Below are positions 17,675 through 20,644 of a stretch of 20,644 nucleotides of DNA, in pieces (the first letter of the stretch is position 1; each line of letters opens with the position of its first letter). The stretch comes from Coemansia sp. RSA 1804 (taxonomy: Eukaryota > Kickxellomycota > Kickxellomycetes > Kickxellales > Kickxellaceae). The notes below the pieces were generated by a model. That model saw nothing but the letters and a program-made list of their open reading frames with translations. It searched no databases and was not told the DNA's origin. The DNA is taken from assembly GCA_027578815.1 (NCBI GenBank), contig JANBTH010000324.1:1-20644 (forward strand), read 5' to 3'. A program made the position numbers and the translations under genes.

Positions 17675-18028
17675 ATACAACCATATCTACTATTACCCCT
17701 ACTATTATTACTTTGATTCCATTGTTAGTCGTTGCTATTTTTGTCGCATTAGACGTCATAACCAACTAGTCTTGTTGTTGATAGTATACAACTTGCCAAC
17801 CAAGACCTAAATAGAGCCGTTCTCCAGCAGTAGCGGCAAGATATCAATGCAAGCAAGCCATATCCCCTCGCTTATTGACATTTGAAAACAAATTTAAAAT
17901 AGAAAGACTCTGGCCTCGGCTAAGCGGCTGTGGAGCAGTACATTCTAGTTAGAATCCAAGATACCTCCTGCCCAACAACAAAATATTAGAGACATAGCCC
18001 ATCGTTCATTAGCCACGCTTCAGCCCAA

Positions 18029-18871
18029 ATGCATCACCATTCGCAGCCAGCTCCCTCGTTGAACGCATATACGCCACATGGCAGTGCTCCATCTCACAAC
18101 GCACACCACTACACTGCTTTCCCACATGGCCCGCAACAGCCGCTACCACACACCACCGGTGGTGTGTATCAAGAAGGCCATTGTCCTAGCCTGTATGGTG
18201 CTGGAGGACACCACAACCATGGAGACGGCACAAGCCCACAAAGAAGAAAGTACGGAATGTCCAGTCTTTTTGTGCCCGCCGACTGGAATTTCGATTCTTC
18301 AAAAGCAGGATTTGCTAACCTAATTGCTCGTATATTCACCAGCATCGACCATCAGTACAATTCAATGGAGCACCTTCCAATGTATTCACACCATGGCGCT
18401 GCTTACGGCGCTATGCATAGACCAGCTAACATGATGGGTCGTCCAAACGGCATGGGCAGCTACTACGCACCCTCTGTCTCTCACCACAGTTTCCACCCGG
18501 CTGCAGCACATGGCGTTAGCATTGCAAGCGACCCACATGGGCTGTTTTCGCTTGCTAACATGGCTCGGCTAAACGCAAGTCATGGACATGCACGCTTCAG
18601 CAGCAAGTCTACTCCTACAGTATGCCCTCGTTGTAAGCGCAATATCATGACAATGGTGAAACGCCGTCCTGACGGTGTTAATATCACTGCCACGGCAGCA
18701 GCGGTTATTTTTAGTCTAATATTTAAGCTGCCAAAGGCACTGCTGCCATTGACATTTCTGCCGCTGCAACTGAGATCTCTGCAACCGTGCATCCACTACT
18801 GTTCTTTCTGTAACTACAAGTTGGGCAAAAACATTCGCGTGTATATACCTGTCGAGGCTGACAGCGACTAG
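18029..18871 (+). CDS. LITAF-domain protein 1 (histidine-rich, tandem paralogue)
   Basis: 280 residues. The C-terminal LITAF domain (about 196-274) has a CPRC zinc knuckle (C199, C202), NIMTMVKRRPDGV, a long hydrophobic segment (219-247) thought in this family to dip into the cytosolic membrane leaflet, and the second knuckle HYCSFC (H256, C258, C261) followed by YKLGK. LITAF proteins are monotopic proteins of late endosomes/lysosomes or the plasma membrane. The N-terminal 170 residues are rich in His (23), Pro, Gly and Tyr. Residues 81-119 (FVPADWNF ... IDHQ ... EHLPMY) match the extreme N-terminus of the next gene's product without gaps. The ATG at 18029 is the first in frame; an internal ATG at 18257 (residue 77) would give a protein starting right before that shared block, as in the neighbour. 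I see no PPxY or P[ST]AP motif. Function is inferred from the domain only. Confidence 0.8.
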   Translation: MHHHSQPAPSLNAYTPHGSAPSHNAHHYTAFPHGPQQPLPHTTGGVYQEGHCPSLYGAGGHHNHGDGTSPQRRKYGMSSLFVPADWNFDSSKAGFANLIARIFTSIDHQYNSMEHLPMYSHHGAAYGAMHRPANMMGRPNGMGSYYAPSVSHHSFHPAAAHGVSIASDPHGLFSLANMARLNASHGHARFSSKSTPTVCPRCKRNIMTMVKRRPDGVNITATAAAVIFSLIFKLPKALLPLTFLPLQLRSLQPCIHYCSFCNYKLGKNIRVYIPVEADSD

Positions 18872-19813
18872 ATACATAGATAGACAGAGAGTGAAGTACT
18901 TATCTCCAATCCGGACCTTCCTGTCGTCCAACAAATGAGTACCAATGCACATATAGATATACTCCTATACTTGATAGACCTAGGAGATGTTGCGTTATGC
19001 TCTGGTGTTAATTTTTCAAACCATTAGCCCGATTGAACCTTAATGAAAACCGGATGCATCATCCTGCGCTGTTTAAAAAACGGCTGACTGCCGAATGAAT
19101 ATCCATATGTTTGGTGGGGGAATATCGTGGCTGAATAGGAAGAAAAAGGAGACAGAAAAATCGCCCGTGGAATTCGGTAGGGGCGTTGGGGATTAAAAAA
19201 GGGTGACAGGACTTGATATCCACACTTCGTTCAAAATAGAAGAAAAAAGAAGTGAAAAAGAAATAGGGAAATAAGAATCCGCCAATTTCGAGATATCCAG
19301 CGGATACTGTTTCGGAGATGGCGATGATTGCACAAGGACAATGAATAATAGAGGGGAGCGAAATGCAGACTTGAGCACGCAATTCTCTACCATGTTTCCA
19401 CCCCAAGCATATTGTAGGAGATTGAAATTCGAGCAAAGAACTAAAATAAAAAGTTCTATTGGCTATATGATGTCACTTCAACTGATTTTCTTCTCTACCA
19501 TCATGAATGCTGATACTTCTACCACTATTTTTATATTATATATTGCATGTGTGAGGTTTCCGGATAGTGCGGAGCTACAATCTTGACTGCCCACTTGCCC
19601 ATTTCTTTTTCATCATTTAAAATGTCACCCCTTTCCCCTTCCCTGCCTGATATTTTTCTTTTTTTCTATTTCTTTGTAAAATGTTGATTTATCATTATAT
19701 AGACTTACATTCCTTTTTTTCTTATTAATATAGTGTTTGGAGATATACACCTCTACCAGGGCCCAGCGTTTTTTTTACAAAGCACGCCGTATATTGCCTA
19801 GAGGAAGCCAGAT
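18872..19813. other. Intergenic gap between the two LITAF genes
   Basis: About 0.9 kb. An inverted repeat CTCCTA ... TAGGAG (about 18962-18986) lies ~90 bases past the stop of gene 1 and might be part of its 3' end. The rest is AT-rich, with T-rich stretches (19640-19730) before gene 2 that look like promoter DNA. A 125-codon minus-strand frame (19059-19436) has no recognisable content. No remnant of a third LITAF copy was found. Confidence 0.45.
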
Positions 19814-20527
19814 ATGTTAAAGTCCAGCGCATTCATTCCTTCTAATTGGAACCTAGGAAAAGGCGCTGGAGGTGTCGTCAACCTAGTTTCGGGGGTTGTC
19901 AAAGCAATTAACCATCAAATTGAGGACGATGAACACACCCCTACATACGAAAAGGAGATTCACAGATTGAACGGACGCAGGGAGCGCAAAGGCCTTGCTT
20001 CTCATGCTGACCATTCTAGCCGCAGAAACCGCAGAGGAAGCTCCTACCGTGGCTCAAACGGAAGCTTCTATGACAACAGAAGAGGTTCCAAGGCTGTGAC
20101 GTCTTCGTTTGTCGGTGTGGTTGAAGACAACCACTCTATATTCACAAAAGACATGCTGAATCGGGGTATATTGCTACAGGGGTCGCATGCCAAAATAACT
20201 GAGCACTCTGTGTCTGCAAAGTGCCCGCAATGCAATAACAGGGTAATGACGGTTGTACAGCGGAAAATGAGCGGCAAAAATGTTGCTGTCACAGCTACCA
20301 TAGCAGTGGTTGGCATCATGGCAAATGCATTCACAACCTTTGTGCCATTGGCTCTGGCTGCCCTGGACCTAACCCCTCTTAAAAGCAAGATACACTTTTG
20401 CGCATATTGTAACTTTGAGTTCGGAAAGCATGTCACTGTATCCATGCCAAAACACGCCTCCACTCGAATGCACAGCGGGCTAAGTGCTATCACATCCATG
20501 AGAGGGGGGAAATCCTACGAGCTATAA
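19814..20527 (+). CDS. LITAF-domain protein 2 (tandem paralogue)
   Basis: 237 residues. It begins with the block FIPSNWNL (7-14) ... AINHQ (31-35) ... EHTPTY (40-45), shared with the preceding LITAF protein. A basic, Arg/Ser/Gly-rich middle follows (about 50-95, e.g. RRNRRGSSYRGSNGS), which could bind acidic lipids or nucleic acid. The LITAF domain spans about 134-210: CPQC (C137, C140), NRVMTVVQRKMSGKN, hydrophobic segment 157-184, second knuckle HFCAYC (H194, C196, C199), then FEFGK. In both paralogues the usual HxCPxC proline is replaced (Ser or Ala). A short polar tail ends in SYEL. Likely a cytosolic, membrane-bound endolysosomal or plasma-membrane protein; role unknown. It lies 942 bases downstream of its paralogue on the same strand, indicating tandem duplication. 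Confidence 0.82.
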   Translation: MLKSSAFIPSNWNLGKGAGGVVNLVSGVVKAINHQIEDDEHTPTYEKEIHRLNGRRERKGLASHADHSSRRNRRGSSYRGSNGSFYDNRRGSKAVTSSFVGVVEDNHSIFTKDMLNRGILLQGSHAKITEHSVSAKCPQCNNRVMTVVQRKMSGKNVAVTATIAVVGIMANAFTTFVPLALAALDLTPLKSKIHFCAYCNFEFGKHVTVSMPKHASTRMHSGLSAITSMRGGKSYEL

Positions 20528-20644
20528 CTTGCGCGCTTTTCTGATAAAGCTCATGCTCTTCCTTTTCCCTGTTTTCTTTTAAAGGAGGCATGCATCCGAC
20601 CTGCTTCTAATATAGATTGTTTTAGTCTTGTTCCAAAACACATT
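20528..20644. other. 3' flank of LITAF gene 2
   Basis: The last 117 bases of the window are T-rich 3' UTR-like DNA with no clear AATAAA and nothing else recognisable. Confidence 0.4.

Larger units (their letters stand above)
17050..18028. other. Intergenic gap: CBC2 3' flank and LITAF gene 1 upstream region
   Basis: About 1 kb with no convincing gene. It carries a (CT)n run (17581-17605) and a (TAA)n run (17657-17674) with nearby interrupted TTA units. A TCTATAAAGC at about 17441-17450 could be a TATA or polyadenylation element. Open frames on both strands here are short or are shadows extending from CBC2. Confidence 0.45.

Noticed and set aside
19059..19436. 125-codon minus-strand frame between the LITAF genes
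   Set aside because: Hydrophobic Phe/Ser-rich translation arises from A-rich plus-strand DNA; no domain and no support for expression.
1..20644. tRNA genes, transposons, CRISPR arrays or a gene-cluster-type system
   Set aside because: No B-box-like GGTTCGA context with a cloverleaf, no transposase or reverse-transcriptase motifs, no terminal repeats and no regularly spaced repeats were seen.

Overview
The window is eukaryotic and almost certainly fungal nuclear DNA. It has monocistronic genes with individual promoters, one clear spliced gene with GT-AG introns, and fungal-type orthologues (a YCK-type casein kinase I, YTM1, CBC2, CDT2, an LAT/MUP1-type amino-acid permease). Most genes have no introns and gaps are mostly 0.3-1.2 kb. 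The mixture of animal-like features (very conserved CBP20) and yeast-like ones suggests an early-diverging fungus, for example Kickxellomycotina. That placement is an impression from the proteins and has not been tested.

Layout. The left half (1-9354) is all on the minus strand: the N-terminal part of an amino-acid permease cut by the window edge (1-329), a CDT2/DTL WD40 protein (948-2630), a very large HLTF/Rad5-like SNF2 translocase with a RING finger (2906-7762), and a single-pass membrane protein with a LEA_2-like domain (8197-9354). A gap of about 1.1 kb (9355-10453) separates it from the right half, where all genes are on the plus strand: YTM1 (10454-11770), a three-exon plasma-membrane-type casein kinase I (12951-15726), the cap-binding protein CBC2/CBP20 (16519-17049), and two tandem LITAF-domain genes (18029-18871 and 19814-20527).

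How the genes relate. There is no operon, and most genes are ordinary housekeeping ones. Two neighbourhoods stand out. First, CDT2 (substrate receptor of the CRL4 ligase that acts on PCNA-bound proteins) lies next to an HLTF/Rad5-like RING translocase (a family that polyubiquitinates PCNA). Three perfect ACGCGT (MCB) boxes lie within 61 bp in the CDT2 promoter, matching the known G1/S control of this gene in fission yeast. Second, the two LITAF genes are paralogues that share, besides the zinc-binding LITAF domain, a 39-residue ungapped N-terminal block (F-[VI]-P-x-x-W-N ... H-Q ... E-H-x-P-x-Y). I do not recognise this block from described LITAF proteins, and it is the best candidate for something undescribed.

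I saw no tRNA, rRNA, transposon, CRISPR array or other mobile element. Simple repeats (ATT, CT, TAA, AAG, CA) occur in the noncoding parts.
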